Shown piece by piece: positions 7,758 through 15,271 of a stretch of DNA of 34,124 bases (the stretch's first letter is position 1; each line of letters starts with the position of its first letter). Origin of the DNA: Paracoccaceae bacterium (GTDB lineage: Bacteria; Pseudomonadota; Alphaproteobacteria; Rhodobacterales; Rhodobacteraceae); NCBI GenBank assembly GCA_902635985.1, contig CACPPZ010000016.1, forward strand, positions 1-34,124, written 5' to 3'. The position numbers and the translations under genes are program-made. The notes under the pieces were generated by a model, which saw only the letters and a program-made list of their open reading frames with translations, did no database searches and was not told the origin of the DNA.

Positions 7758-7814
7758 GTCTTGGGCACACCATGCCAAAATTGGCAACGGTTATACATTA
7801 AGGAGTTATTTTTA

Positions 7815-8234
7815 CTAAGGGACAATACTAAACAGCGTTTTAACCTGCTCAGACCCACTCACGCGGTATACACTCATAAATCCAAGTTTAGAAAACATAC
7901 TCGCATAATTTCCTGAAACATCTCGGCGAAACAAACTCTGATGGTTCTTTAAGCCTTCGGTTGTATCATATCTTTCAACGATCACATAATATACGTGATC
8001 ACCAATAGTGTTTCCTTTTGTTATGGTCAGACTGTCTAGACCTAAAGCCTCATCCCCCATTGGATGGGTCTCTTTGATCCAGTTACCCCATGCAACTAAT
8101 CCTTTTTCCACGTCCCCGACTTTACTCAATGGGACTTTCAACACGGCGCCCCAATTTGTGGTTGGAATGTCTGACGCTAAGCCAGCTTGGCCAAATCCAA
8201 TAATACATGCAGCTATGAGTAAAATTTTTTTCAT
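7815..8234 (-). CDS. Secreted hypothetical protein, 139 aa
   Basis: A 139-aa protein beginning MKKILLIAACIIGFGQAGLA, a good signal peptide with cleavage likely after GLA. The ATG is preceded by AGGAAAA on its strand. The mature part has alternating strands and helices (WGAVLKVPLSKVGDVEKGL, HVYYVIVERYD, MSVYRVSGS) and could be a periplasmic ABM-like ferredoxin-barrel protein. No cysteines remain after the signal. No known family is recognised. Confidence 0.65.
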   Translation of the reverse strand: MKKILLIAACIIGFGQAGLASDIPTTNWGAVLKVPLSKVGDVEKGLVAWGNWIKETHPMGDEALGLDSLTITKGNTIGDHVYYVIVERYDTTEGLKNHQSLFRRDVSGNYASMFSKLGFMSVYRVSGSEQVKTLFSIVP

Positions 8235-8337
8235 GAGGTTTTCCTTTTGCTAGAAACGTCAGAACTACTCCACAAATGGGCAGTTCTATTCAAGTATATT
8301 ATCTGTACTGCATTAGTGTTAATTTTACCCTCACCTC

Positions 8338-8424
8338 AAATCACAATACCCCTACTCACTCACAAAGGCGTTTATTTGGATCAGGTCATTTGCTACGTGC
8401 GTGGCGTCTTATCTAGTATGATTT
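8338..8424 (+). repeat. Intergenic repeat family, copy C
   Basis: Contains TCACAATACCCCTACTCACT, AAGGCGTTTATTTGG, CATTTGCTAC-GTGC-GTGGCGTCTTAT and AGTATGATTT. The right dyad arm differs from copies B and D, but the changes (T-G and T-G) still allow G-U pairing if transcribed. It lies about 84 bp upstream of the PLP-enzyme gene at 8508. Confidence 0.8.
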
Positions 8425-8507
8425 CAGTAGTACTAAATCTGGACTATAAAGATCGTTTTACAAATACTATCTGTTCGCAAACCATCAATTAAAAGGAATG
8501 CTCGAGA

Positions 8508-9419
8508 ATGATTGCACCCCGTGCGTATTCACAGGTAGGTAATACACCTCTTATTAAATTAAATTTGCCTGAAACTGATAATTGCGCATCAGTATGGCTA
8601 AAAATTGAAAGTGGCAATCCAACTGGATCTTTCAAAGATCGAATGGCAATTTCTGTAATAGGGAATGCCCTAACCAGAGGTGACCTAACAGAAAAACAGA
8701 CGGTCATTGAGTATACGGGCGGTAGTACAGGTTCTGCGCTAGCATTTGCTTGTGCAAGTGCTGGCATTAATTTCATGGCCATATTCTCGGATGCATTCTC
8801 AGATCTAAAACGGCGCACTATGGAAGCATTTGGCGCAGAAGTCATAACGGTGTCATCTCATGGTAGAGGTATTACACCAGAACTAATTCAAGAAATGAAA
8901 GCTATTTGTGCGCACAAAGTAAAAGCATTGGATGGGTTTTATGCAGACCAATTCGGTTCAAAAGATGTTGTTCTTGGTTATGAACCAATGGGAACAGAGA
9001 TAGCAGGCCAAATTGATCAGAAAGTAGACTTATTTTGTGCATCCGTCGGTACAGGTGGTGCATTAATGGGAACTTTAAGTGGTTTAAACGCATCAGGTTT
9101 ATTTCCTAAAACAGTAGCTCTGGAGCCTTTACAATCGCCCTTGTTGACTACAGGGAGGGGTGGCCCTCATAGAGTTGAAGGCATAGGTGTGGGATTTTAT
9201 CCCCCATTTCTAGATGATCAAAAAGTCGACGATATTTTAGCTATCGATCAAGACGAAGCATTTGAAATGAGGGATATTCTGGCAGTAAGGCATGGTATTT
9301 TTTGTGGCACTTCAACAGGTTTAAATGTTGTTGGCGCAATCAAACTGGCTAAAAAAATGTCACCGCACCAAAATGTGGTGACACTAGGTTGCGATAGTGG
9401 CCTCAAATATCTGAACTAA
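8508..9419 (+). CDS. PLP-dependent cysteine synthase/CBS-like enzyme
   Basis: A 303-aa fold-type II PLP enzyme. The PLP lysine is K43 in NPTGSFKDR, the phosphate/substrate loop is TGGSTGSAL (about 70-78), and the glycine-rich SVGTGGALMGTLSG and C-terminal GTSTGLN segments follow the cysteine synthase pattern. The length matches CysK/CysM. Substitutions from strict CysK (for example EYTGGSTGSAL, where CysK has a TSGNTG-type loop) mean it may use another substrate, such as another beta-substituted amino acid. It is preceded by repeat copy C and followed by a weak dyad at 9434-9456 (CTAAGC/GCTTAG) before the mobile element. Stand-alone gene. Confidence 0.87.
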   Translation: MIAPRAYSQVGNTPLIKLNLPETDNCASVWLKIESGNPTGSFKDRMAISVIGNALTRGDLTEKQTVIEYTGGSTGSALAFACASAGINFMAIFSDAFSDLKRRTMEAFGAEVITVSSHGRGITPELIQEMKAICAHKVKALDGFYADQFGSKDVVLGYEPMGTEIAGQIDQKVDLFCASVGTGGALMGTLSGLNASGLFPKTVALEPLQSPLLTTGRGGPHRVEGIGVGFYPPFLDDQKVDDILAIDQDEAFEMRDILAVRHGIFCGTSTGLNVVGAIKLAKKMSPHQNVVTLGCDSGLKYLN

Positions 9420-9563
9420 GGTAATCTGTATTCTAAGCAAAGCTCTGTGCGCTTAGCAACCTAGCCGCTGCTATTTTTTACCCCCACCCCTTTTGATCAC
9501 AAAGTTAGTAGTAAAATGTTCCCCCTGAGTTCCCCCGCAGAAGTTCACACCCTACCCTAAATC

Positions 9564-9628
9564 TGCTAACCTATTGATTTTATTGGTGCCCCAAGACGGA
9601 CTTGAACCGCCGACCTACTATTTACGAA
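9564..9628 (+). repeat. attL direct repeat containing the 3' part of tRNA-Thr
   Basis: These 65 bases are identical to 17519-17583. The portion from 9584 onward is the 3' half of the tRNA-Thr in minus orientation, including the encoded CCA. Past 9628 the tRNA match breaks down (no intact D-arm or 5' acceptor strand), so this is a duplicated tRNA end, not a gene. Looser similarity extends about 50 bp further left (TTCCCCCGCAGAAGTT versus TTTCCCCACAGAAGTTT). The integrase begins about 130 bp away. Confidence 0.9.
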
Positions 9629-9758
9629 TTAGCTGCTCTAAGTTTATAAGTATCTGAAATATTTTCCTAAAATGATGAAATAACTGCATATATGCAGTAG
9701 TTTATGGGATTTATCTTGTAACATACTGGATCATATATTACACTCTATATTATGCAAA

Positions 9759-10934
9759 TTGTTTCCCCAGTGTTTCCCCGTGACAAATCAAATTAACTTT
9801 ACAGATGCATGGTTGAGAAAACTAAAGCCAACTACTAATCGCACTGATTACCGTGATACGAGCACTCGTGGTTTACAACTTCGCGTTACGCCTAAAGGCG
9901 TTATGAGCTTTTCGTTTGTATTTCGATTAGGATCAAAAATGGGTCGAGCTACTCTTGGCAAATATCCTGACATAGACCTAAGAACAGCAAGAGCAAATGC
10001 TGCAAGTATGCGGCAACTTGTTGTGGCTGGAGTAGATCCACGTCTCGATAAAAGAAAACGTAACGAAGCTACAAAGATGACAGTATCTTTAATGGTTCAA
10101 GCCTTCATTGAAAACTATGCGAAGCCCAAGAATAAAAGTTGGAAACAGGCTGAAAACAATTTGCGCCTGTATTTAGTAAAATATCAGGGTGCGACACCTA
10201 TAAAGGATGTAACTCGATCCGATATTCATTTGATACTCGATGAATTGGTCCAAGCTCAAAAATATGCTGCAGCTAACAGAGCACTAACTCACATTAAAAA
10301 GTTTTTTGGGTGGTTGGTTGAAATGGATTACCTTGATTTCTCACCTGCTGACCACATCAAGCCAAAGGCTAAGGAAAAGAAACGCGAGCGAGTGCTCTCA
10401 GATCACGAGTTAAAGGCCCTCTGGCGAGCAACAGAGGCCATGAGTGCGCCATATAAGGCTTGGGTTCAGCTTCTTATGTTGTGCGGACAAAGGCGTTTAG
10501 AAACTGCTCATCTCACACGATCGCAGATTGAGGAAGATAGGTGGCATCTTTCAAGTGAGGATACAAAAAATGCTAAACCTCACATCATACCCCTGCCCTT
10601 GCAAGCGCAATCAATTATCCAGAGCCTATTAACGGAAGAACCTGAATACTTACTCAGATCGGGCAGAAATGGAGACGCACCTATAAATGGCTTTTCAAAA
10701 GCCAAAGCACAGATGGACAAACTTTCTGGCATCGACGATTGGAAATTTCACGACATAAGAAGAACAGTCGCTACCAATCTCTCCAAGCTTGGAACCGACA
10801 GATTTATCATCCAAAAGATTATCAACCACTCCGATGGCAGTGTAACCGCCATCTATGATCGCTATTCCTATCTCAATGAAAAACGTGAAGCACTTCAGAA
10901 ATGGGCGGATAAGTTAGATGAAATCATCAAATGA
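9759..10934 (+). CDS. int: Tyrosine integrase (DUF4102 arm-binding type)
   Basis: A 391-aa P4-like tyrosine recombinase. It has an N-terminal arm-binding domain (TRGLQLRVTPKG, LGKYPDIDLRTARANA), a SAM-like core-binding domain about residues 108-205, and a C-terminal catalytic domain. Catalytic residues fit the family: R245 (CGQRRLE), a hairpin Lys near 270, H331 and R334 (HDIRRT), H357 (INHSD) and nucleophile Y366 nine residues later (IYDRY). The start is uncertain: TTG 9759 reads through two TTTCCCC units that resemble att-arm DNA, while GTG 9780 begins MTNQINFTDAWLRKL and may be the real start. It should integrate the element at the adjacent tRNA-Thr. Confidence 0.95.
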   Translation: MFPQCFPVTNQINFTDAWLRKLKPTTNRTDYRDTSTRGLQLRVTPKGVMSFSFVFRLGSKMGRATLGKYPDIDLRTARANAASMRQLVVAGVDPRLDKRKRNEATKMTVSLMVQAFIENYAKPKNKSWKQAENNLRLYLVKYQGATPIKDVTRSDIHLILDELVQAQKYAAANRALTHIKKFFGWLVEMDYLDFSPADHIKPKAKEKKRERVLSDHELKALWRATEAMSAPYKAWVQLLMLCGQRRLETAHLTRSQIEEDRWHLSSEDTKNAKPHIIPLPLQAQSIIQSLLTEEPEYLLRSGRNGDAPINGFSKAKAQMDKLSGIDDWKFHDIRRTVATNLSKLGTDRFIIQKIINHSDGSVTAIYDRYSYLNEKREALQKWADKLDEIIK

Positions 10935-11490
10935 ATGGCCACATCGCGCAATTGAATACGCAAAGTTACGCATTTTAAAATTTGCTGAGTCTCCTCTTGA
11001 AGATGCTAACTTCTTCAATGGCTATATGGAGCTTGTGTCATCAGATAGTGGTCATTCAGATCTCGATGATGCACTTCACACTTTGCTGGCAAAAGCAAAG
11101 AAAGATAAGTTGTACTTTATAACTCTTAAGAGAATTTGCGCTCACTATGAAACTAGAGGCATTGAAAAACCGAGGGAACTATCCGTTTGGTTATTCAACA
11201 TGCTTAGGGATATTGAGGTAGAACCAAAGAACGGCAAGACTGGACCGAACAAATCGCAAACTGAGCATTTGTTTTTGCTTGGTATGACAGCGACGATTGC
11301 AGAAAATTACGAAAAGCCAATCTATCCAAGCTTTTCTACCGGAGATAATGGCAGCGTTCTTCAGGTTATTGCGCTCGCAAGCAAAGAAGCGAAGAAGGAA
11401 TTGGGAAGGATGATACTCCCTGCCACGACAGAAGCCATGAGACGCCGTTATATGAAAGCAAAAAAAATTCTTGAAGTAAAAAGGCGCTAG
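10918..11490 (+). CDS. Unknown 190-aa protein translationally linked to the integrase
   Basis: Overlaps the end of the integrase gene by 17 bp in another frame, with GGATAAG just upstream, so the two are probably co-translated. It is a soluble, mainly helical, basic protein with no signal peptide or membrane segment. Features include DDALHTLLAKAKKDKLYFIT, an EKPRELSVWLFN segment, and a very basic C-terminus (RRRYMKAKKILEVKRR) that could bind DNA. No family is recognised. Position suggests a role in the element's own maintenance, such as excision or replication, but that is inference. Confidence 0.65.
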   Translation: MKSSNEWPHRAIEYAKLRILKFAESPLEDANFFNGYMELVSSDSGHSDLDDALHTLLAKAKKDKLYFITLKRICAHYETRGIEKPRELSVWLFNMLRDIEVEPKNGKTGPNKSQTEHLFLLGMTATIAENYEKPIYPSFSTGDNGSVLQVIALASKEAKKELGRMILPATTEAMRRRYMKAKKILEVKRR

Positions 11491-11542
11491 TTTTCTGCAA
11501 AAAAAACTAATTTTGTGACCAAGACGGAGCCACTGGGCGTAC

Positions 11543-11565
11543 TTATTATCATGCGCATAATAATC
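11543..11565. promoter_or_regulatory. Palindrome upstream of the AlpA-like gene, possible operator
   Basis: TTATTATC-ATGCGCAT-AATAATC: an exact 8-bp palindrome flanked by near-symmetrical AT arms, centred about 27 bp before the AlpA-like start codon. It could be an autoregulatory operator or part of the promoter. No evidence beyond symmetry and position. Confidence 0.35.
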
Positions 11566-11579
11566 AGACAGGAGTCATT

Positions 11580-11777
11580 ATGCGTTTTATTAAGGCAAAG
11601 GAAGTAGCGAGCCTTACTTCTATTTCAATACCCCATATTCGCCGTCTAGCAAGGGAAGGTAAGTTCCCAAAGCCAGTAAAAATCTCAGAAAATAGGAGCG
11701 CTTGGATTGAAGATGATGTCCTCAAGTGGATCAGTGAATGCGTTAGAAAGCATCATTCGGGAGGGCGGTATTCATGA
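11580..11777 (+). CDS. AlpA-family transcriptional regulator / excisionase-like
   Basis: A 65-aa winged-helix protein of the AlpA/MerR-like excisionase group. MRFIKAKEVASLTSIS, then HIRRLAREGKFPKPVKI, then AWIEDDVLKWI match the family pattern of a first helix-turn-helix, a wing with FPxP, and the WxxxDVxxW ending. The ATG follows AGGAG by 5 nt. In P4-like elements such proteins switch on excision and integrase expression. The gene overlaps the next one by ATGA, so it is translationally coupled to the ATPase. Confidence 0.88.
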   Translation: MRFIKAKEVASLTSISIPHIRRLAREGKFPKPVKISENRSAWIEDDVLKWISECVRKHHSGGRYS

Positions 11778-12844
11778 GCAGCTATCAGGATATGCCGTTC
11801 TCAGTAGTACTCACAAAGATGGCAGACGATATAAGAAGTCACATGATACTAGAGCATTCCTCACATGCCGACGCAGCGGCCTTGTGGGCCGTAGCAACCT
11901 ATCGAATGGACCTATGGAGTATCTTCCCAAAGTTTTTAATAAGCTCGCCTGAGAAGGAGTGTGGTAAGACTACATTCCTAGAATTATTAGAAGCTATAGT
12001 TCTAGAGCCAGTCATGGCGGCAAATGTTACCGCGTCCTCATTCTTCAGATTAATCGAGGAAATGCAGCCAACATTCCTTATCGATGAAGCAGACCTCTCT
12101 ATAAAAAATAACAACCAATTACTTTCTTTATTGAATGCAAGTCATCGCAAGCGAGGTGCATTTAAAATCAATTCAGAGGTGACTGCGAAAGGAAACTGGA
12201 CACCTAAGCAGTGGTCACTTTGGACACCACAAGTAATAGCTGGAATTGGTCAGCAGGAAGATACTCTTATGAGCCGTTCCATTTGTATAAACCTCAGAAG
12301 GAAGATGCATAACGAAACTGTAGCGAGCGTGGCTTTAGATTATTATGAAAGCCTAGAAGAACTAAGAAATCATTTAGAAAACTGGACTTCTCAAATTAAT
12401 TTGACGGACCATACTTGGGAGGTTCCAAGCCAAGGTTCAGATAGGTCAAAGGATAATTGGAAGCCTCTCTTCGTAGTTGCTGCAAAGGCAGGCGGTGGAT
12501 GGATTGATAAGGCTCATGCTGCGTATGAGCAGTTAGAAGTAAAATCCAAAGCTTCCAAATCTATCTCGATTGGAACAGAGTTGTTGATTGATATACGCCG
12601 AATACTTTCTAGAAAAAATGCTGCGCAGATAAAAGCTTCTGAATTAAAGAATGAACTGATACTTCTTGAAGACTGTGAATGGAATAGCTTCAACAGTTTC
12701 AAAGGAATTACCCAAAAATGGTTATCTAACAAATTAAAAGGTTACGGGGTGGAAACAGAAAAAACTCGTGATGCCAATGTCTATAGAACAAATGAGTTAG
12801 AAGAATTATTCAAACGCTATTTACCACCTGATACTGATAGCTAG
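11774..12844 (+). CDS. DUF3631-type P-loop ATPase of a mobile element
   Basis: A 356-aa protein starting at the ATGA overlap with the regulator gene, with GGAGGG upstream. It has a Walker A-like SSPEKECGKTTFLELL (G64-K65-T66), Walker B FLIDEAD (101-107) in the usual family context QPTFLIDEADLSI, then LLNASHRKRG and the sensor-like SRSICINLRRK. A DUF3631-like C-terminal region follows. Such proteins are common in integrative elements and phage satellites, often as a helicase part beside or fused to a primase. No primase domain is seen here. Eleven further codons follow the TAG in frame, but readthrough is not proposed. Confidence 0.85.
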   Translation: MSSYQDMPFSVVLTKMADDIRSHMILEHSSHADAAALWAVATYRMDLWSIFPKFLISSPEKECGKTTFLELLEAIVLEPVMAANVTASSFFRLIEEMQPTFLIDEADLSIKNNNQLLSLLNASHRKRGAFKINSEVTAKGNWTPKQWSLWTPQVIAGIGQQEDTLMSRSICINLRRKMHNETVASVALDYYESLEELRNHLENWTSQINLTDHTWEVPSQGSDRSKDNWKPLFVVAAKAGGGWIDKAHAAYEQLEVKSKASKSISIGTELLIDIRRILSRKNAAQIKASELKNELILLEDCEWNSFNSFKGITQKWLSNKLKGYGVETEKTRDANVYRTNELEELFKRYLPPDTDS

Positions 12845-12895
12845 TGTGGACCATTGGACTATGTGGAGCATTATTGAGAGATGGGTTGGAAGGCT

Positions 12896-14740
12896 CTAGC
12901 TTCTCTCGAAGTCATTCAGATCAATCATCTTAAAATACTTCTGCATCAGCTCAAAGTGGCCATTGAGGTTACACATGTTACAAATATATTTTGCTAGGCT
13001 ATGGTTTGTTGTAGAGCCGATCTGTTCCTTATTACCAAATCTGTTTATACCCACCACAAAAAATATACTGCCGTGGTTTTCAATCACAAAATTATACCTA
13101 TCTCTATCTTTCTTATGAATAGGTTGGCGCTTCTTATTAAGTTCAAAAATTAGGTTCTGCACTTTCGAATTGATTTTGATGTTTTCAAACTCTTTAGAAT
13201 CATAAAATTTAGTTTCCAGATTGCTCTTACCCAAAGGATTTGCTGCCCTTTTGTATTTACTCTCTTCATCCGTCTTAGCAAATTCACCTTTGATGTTTCT
13301 TTCAACTGATTGCCAGTAAGGAGTATTATTAAATTCGATCATTCGCATAGCAAACTCTCTCTTCTCCCCCCCCTCTAAGTGAAGAGCTTTACACAAAATC
13401 GCATCAAATTTAGTAGCAAACGTAGCTATTATATGGCTCCTATTCTCTCTAACAGCATATCGATCCCTTAGCTTAATCACATTTGTAATTCTTCTAATTT
13501 TTCTTTTGTATCCAATTGGTTTTTCTTTGAAGTTACGTATAACTTTTGCACCTGAGGACCTTAATAATTTATAGGAATCAGAAAAAGCTTGTTCATCAAA
13601 ATACCTATGCTCCGTGTAACCGTCGAAAATTTTTTCGAAGTTTGCTTCACTTCCAAATTTAAGGATTTCACGTTCTAGTGTGCTAGCATTTTCGCAGAAC
13701 CAAAATTCAGGTTCACCGACAATTGGGTAACCAAGTTTCTTAAACTTTTTAATTCGTTGTTCACCCAGATGGAATGACGATACTCCAATTTTTACAAGTT
13801 GCTCATCTTCTTTATACTCGTCTAGCTTAATAATGTAGATAATATCTCTATTTTGAGTTACGTGACTTGGAAATTGTTCATCCAAAAGGTTATGCCAATT
13901 ATTTTTCCATATATGATTTTTTAAGGCCCGAGGTAAATCGCCTCGAGAATTATATTTTTTAAGTGTTTTCTTTGTAGCAACCAAAGACATATCGCTAAAA
14001 ATGCCTTTTTCATCTCGTGCAAACTTTAGAGGTAACTCACGCAAGAAACCCCATTTAATAGCCTGCCTCTGTGCGCCACCGAAATACTTTCGATAATCCT
14101 CGTTAGTCTTTATAAATGGATTAAGTTCTAAAACTTTTAAATGAACAGACTTATATTTCCAGAATCCTTTTGGTGGGCACCATACTAATCTGTCTACTAA
14201 AAAATTCTGGGCAAACTCAATTTCCGAGAGCGGATCATCTAAATCTAACATTTTAAAATACTTTCGCATTAGCTGAAAGTGACCATTTATGTTGCACATT
14301 TCACAAATATATTTTGCAAAGTTTTTGTTGCTAGTAGAACCGATCTCTTCACGCTGACCAAATCTGTTTATTCCTACTACTAAAAATTCATTATCATTGT
14401 TTTCAATTAAGAAATTATACCCATCCTTATCCATTTTATGAACAGACTTGCGCTTCCTGTTCAGTTCAGAAATTAGGTTGTGTACTTTGGAATTGATTGT
14501 AATACTTTCAAATTCTTCAATATTTCTTTGGATAGGTAATTGATTTTTAAAACCCTGCTGTTTCGCAATAGCAGCAGCCTGTTTAAAATATTTTTCATAT
14601 ATCTCGAAGGTTTCTATAAACTCGTTTTTGGCAAGGGTTTGCAGATGTAGATCAATATTTTCCCATACAGGCTTTCTTGGAGTCCAAATCCATTTATCAA
14701 TCACCCATTCTTCATCAAATTGCGCAGTAGTTAAGTTCAT
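12896..14740 (-). CDS. 614-aa protein: GIY-YIG/T5orf172-like core with duplicated flanking domains
   Basis: The largest cargo gene and the only one of its size on the minus strand of the element. Four repeated blocks are visible. A1 (residues 19-70) and A2 (187-240) share W-x-P-x-K...W...HL...L..N.FI.T.E.Y.KYF..A...A...GF..LP. B1 (76-167) and B2 (517-609) are about 68% identical by hand count (64 of 94), sharing VVGINRFG and MCN-NGHF-LM-KYFKM. Between A2 and B2 lies a GIY-YIG-like core: DIIYIIKLD near 299, VKIGVS 316-321, R329 (EQRIKKF), E356/E358 (TLEREIL) and EHRYFDEQ at 377-384. The A blocks resemble helical DNA-binding repeats of phage-type nucleases. No membrane segment. Probably a nuclease or nucleic-acid-binding protein; role unknown. 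Confidence 0.7.
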   Translation of the reverse strand: MNLTTAQFDEEWVIDKWIWTPRKPVWENIDLHLQTLAKNEFIETFEIYEKYFKQAAAIAKQQGFKNQLPIQRNIEEFESITINSKVHNLISELNRKRKSVHKMDKDGYNFLIENNDNEFLVVGINRFGQREEIGSTSNKNFAKYICEMCNINGHFQLMRKYFKMLDLDDPLSEIEFAQNFLVDRLVWCPPKGFWKYKSVHLKVLELNPFIKTNEDYRKYFGGAQRQAIKWGFLRELPLKFARDEKGIFSDMSLVATKKTLKKYNSRGDLPRALKNHIWKNNWHNLLDEQFPSHVTQNRDIIYIIKLDEYKEDEQLVKIGVSSFHLGEQRIKKFKKLGYPIVGEPEFWFCENASTLEREILKFGSEANFEKIFDGYTEHRYFDEQAFSDSYKLLRSSGAKVIRNFKEKPIGYKRKIRRITNVIKLRDRYAVRENRSHIIATFATKFDAILCKALHLEGGEKREFAMRMIEFNNTPYWQSVERNIKGEFAKTDEESKYKRAANPLGKSNLETKFYDSKEFENIKINSKVQNLIFELNKKRQPIHKKDRDRYNFVIENHGSIFFVVGINRFGNKEQIGSTTNHSLAKYICNMCNLNGHFELMQKYFKMIDLNDFERS

Positions 14741-14873
14741 ATCATCTTCAATTAGTACTTAATTTTGTTGAAGGTTATCTAGTATTCAACTCGAAGTGTA
14801 GTGTAATTTCGTAAAGTACTTTTTTCAAAAAAAAATGTGAGAGCAGGATATTTACGTATATCATTGCCTCGAG

Positions 14874-14889
14874 TTTTGACCCCCCCCTA
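14874..14889 (+). repeat. TTTTGACCCCCC motif, copy 1
   Basis: TTTTGAC followed by a C-rich tract. Similar motifs occur at 15908-15925 (TTTTGACCCCCACCCCC) and 9475-9490 (TTTTTACCCCCACCCC), all between genes and two of the three inside the mobile element. On the other strand these are G-tracts that might form quadruplex-like structures. Function unknown. Confidence 0.4.
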
Positions 14890-14892
14890 CTT

Positions 14893-14940
14893 CTCAGGAT
14901 GGTCCACATAGTCCACTCGTCCACAGGTAACCTTACCCCA
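14893..14940 (+). repeat. CTCAGGATGGTC repeat, copy 2, with TCCAC iterons
   Basis: CTCAGGATGGTCCACATAG, then TCCACTCGTCCACAGG, then TAACCTTACCCCA. It has three TCCAC units about 8-9 bp apart, like small iterons. It matches 7242-7288. A related inverted piece, TCCACATAGTCCA read on the minus strand, lies at 12850-12862 just past the ATPase gene. The 80-bp repeat copy D begins at its end. Confidence 0.5.
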
Positions 14941-15022
14941 ACTCACAATACCCCTTCTCACTCACAAAGGCGTTTATTTGAATCAGGTGATTTGCTACTG
15001 GTGTAGCGTCTTATATTGCATG
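14940..15022 (+). repeat. Intergenic repeat family, copy D (inside the mobile element)
   Basis: Best-preserved copy: AACTCACAATACCCC, ACTCACAAAGGCG, TTTATTTGAATCAGG, then ATTTGCTAC-TGGT-GTAGCGTCTTATA and TTGCATGATTTTT. It is nearly identical to copy C at 8338, which lies outside the element. It ends about 43 bp before the start of the gene at 15066. Presence in both chromosome and mobile element implies shared origin or exchange. Confidence 0.82.
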
Positions 15023-15065
15023 ATTTTTAACTTGGTTTACTGTTGAGTTAAATTTGGAGGCGCAA

Positions 15066-15266
15066 ATGGATACATACACGAAAACAATGGTGACCATTAT
15101 AACTGTATGCGTTGTTTTAGTTACCTTGTTGCTAGTTGGCAGCTTAATATTCGAGGGCCATGACCACGACGACGAGCACGATTACAGTTATGTTGAAGAA
15201 TTATATGAAAAGTTAGAATATATTAGCCACCGTATCGATGAACTAGAAGAACGTTTAGAAGAATAG
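15066..15266 (+). CDS. Small bitopic membrane protein with His/Asp-rich loop and coiled-coil tail
   Basis: A 66-aa protein. The ATG at 15066 is 5 nt after GGAGG, so the TTG at 15054 is not used. Residues about 8-29 are a strong transmembrane helix (MVTIITVCVVLVTLLLVGSL). Next comes FEGHDHDDEHDYSY, a cluster of His and Asp that could bind a metal, and then a 25-residue heptad-like helix (LYEKLEYISHRIDELEERLEE) ending in acid. It sits 5 bp upstream of the gene at 15272, so the two form an operon. No family recognised. Confidence 0.7.
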   Translation: MDTYTKTMVTIITVCVVLVTLLLVGSLIFEGHDHDDEHDYSYVEELYEKLEYISHRIDELEERLEE

Positions 15267-15271
15267 CTACT

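Larger units (their letters stand above)
7002..7814. other. Gene-free 0.8-kb gap with repeats and two terminator-like hairpins
   Basis: No convincing ORF on either strand. It holds a repeat at 7242-7288 shared with 14893-14940, a small hairpin followed by T5 at 7644-7667, and a long stem followed by nine T at 7713-7757. The start of the minus-strand hydrolase gene lies on its left and the end of a minus-strand gene on its right, so the plus-strand terminators serve no visible gene. A small RNA is possible. Confidence 0.5.

Noticed and set aside
7638-7916. 92-codon plus-strand frame
   Set aside because: It runs through a strong terminator hairpin and the 3' end of the secreted-protein gene on the other strand, and has no ribosome site or domain.
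9584-9645. tRNA-Thr fragment at the left repeat read as a second tRNA gene
   Set aside because: The 5' acceptor strand and D-arm are absent and the anticodon stem has mismatches past 9628; it is the duplicated att end.
12842-12880. Stop-codon readthrough extending the DUF3631 protein
   Set aside because: Only about 11 codons follow the TAG before the next stop and no structure favours readthrough; the sequence is better explained as an inverted TCCAC repeat.
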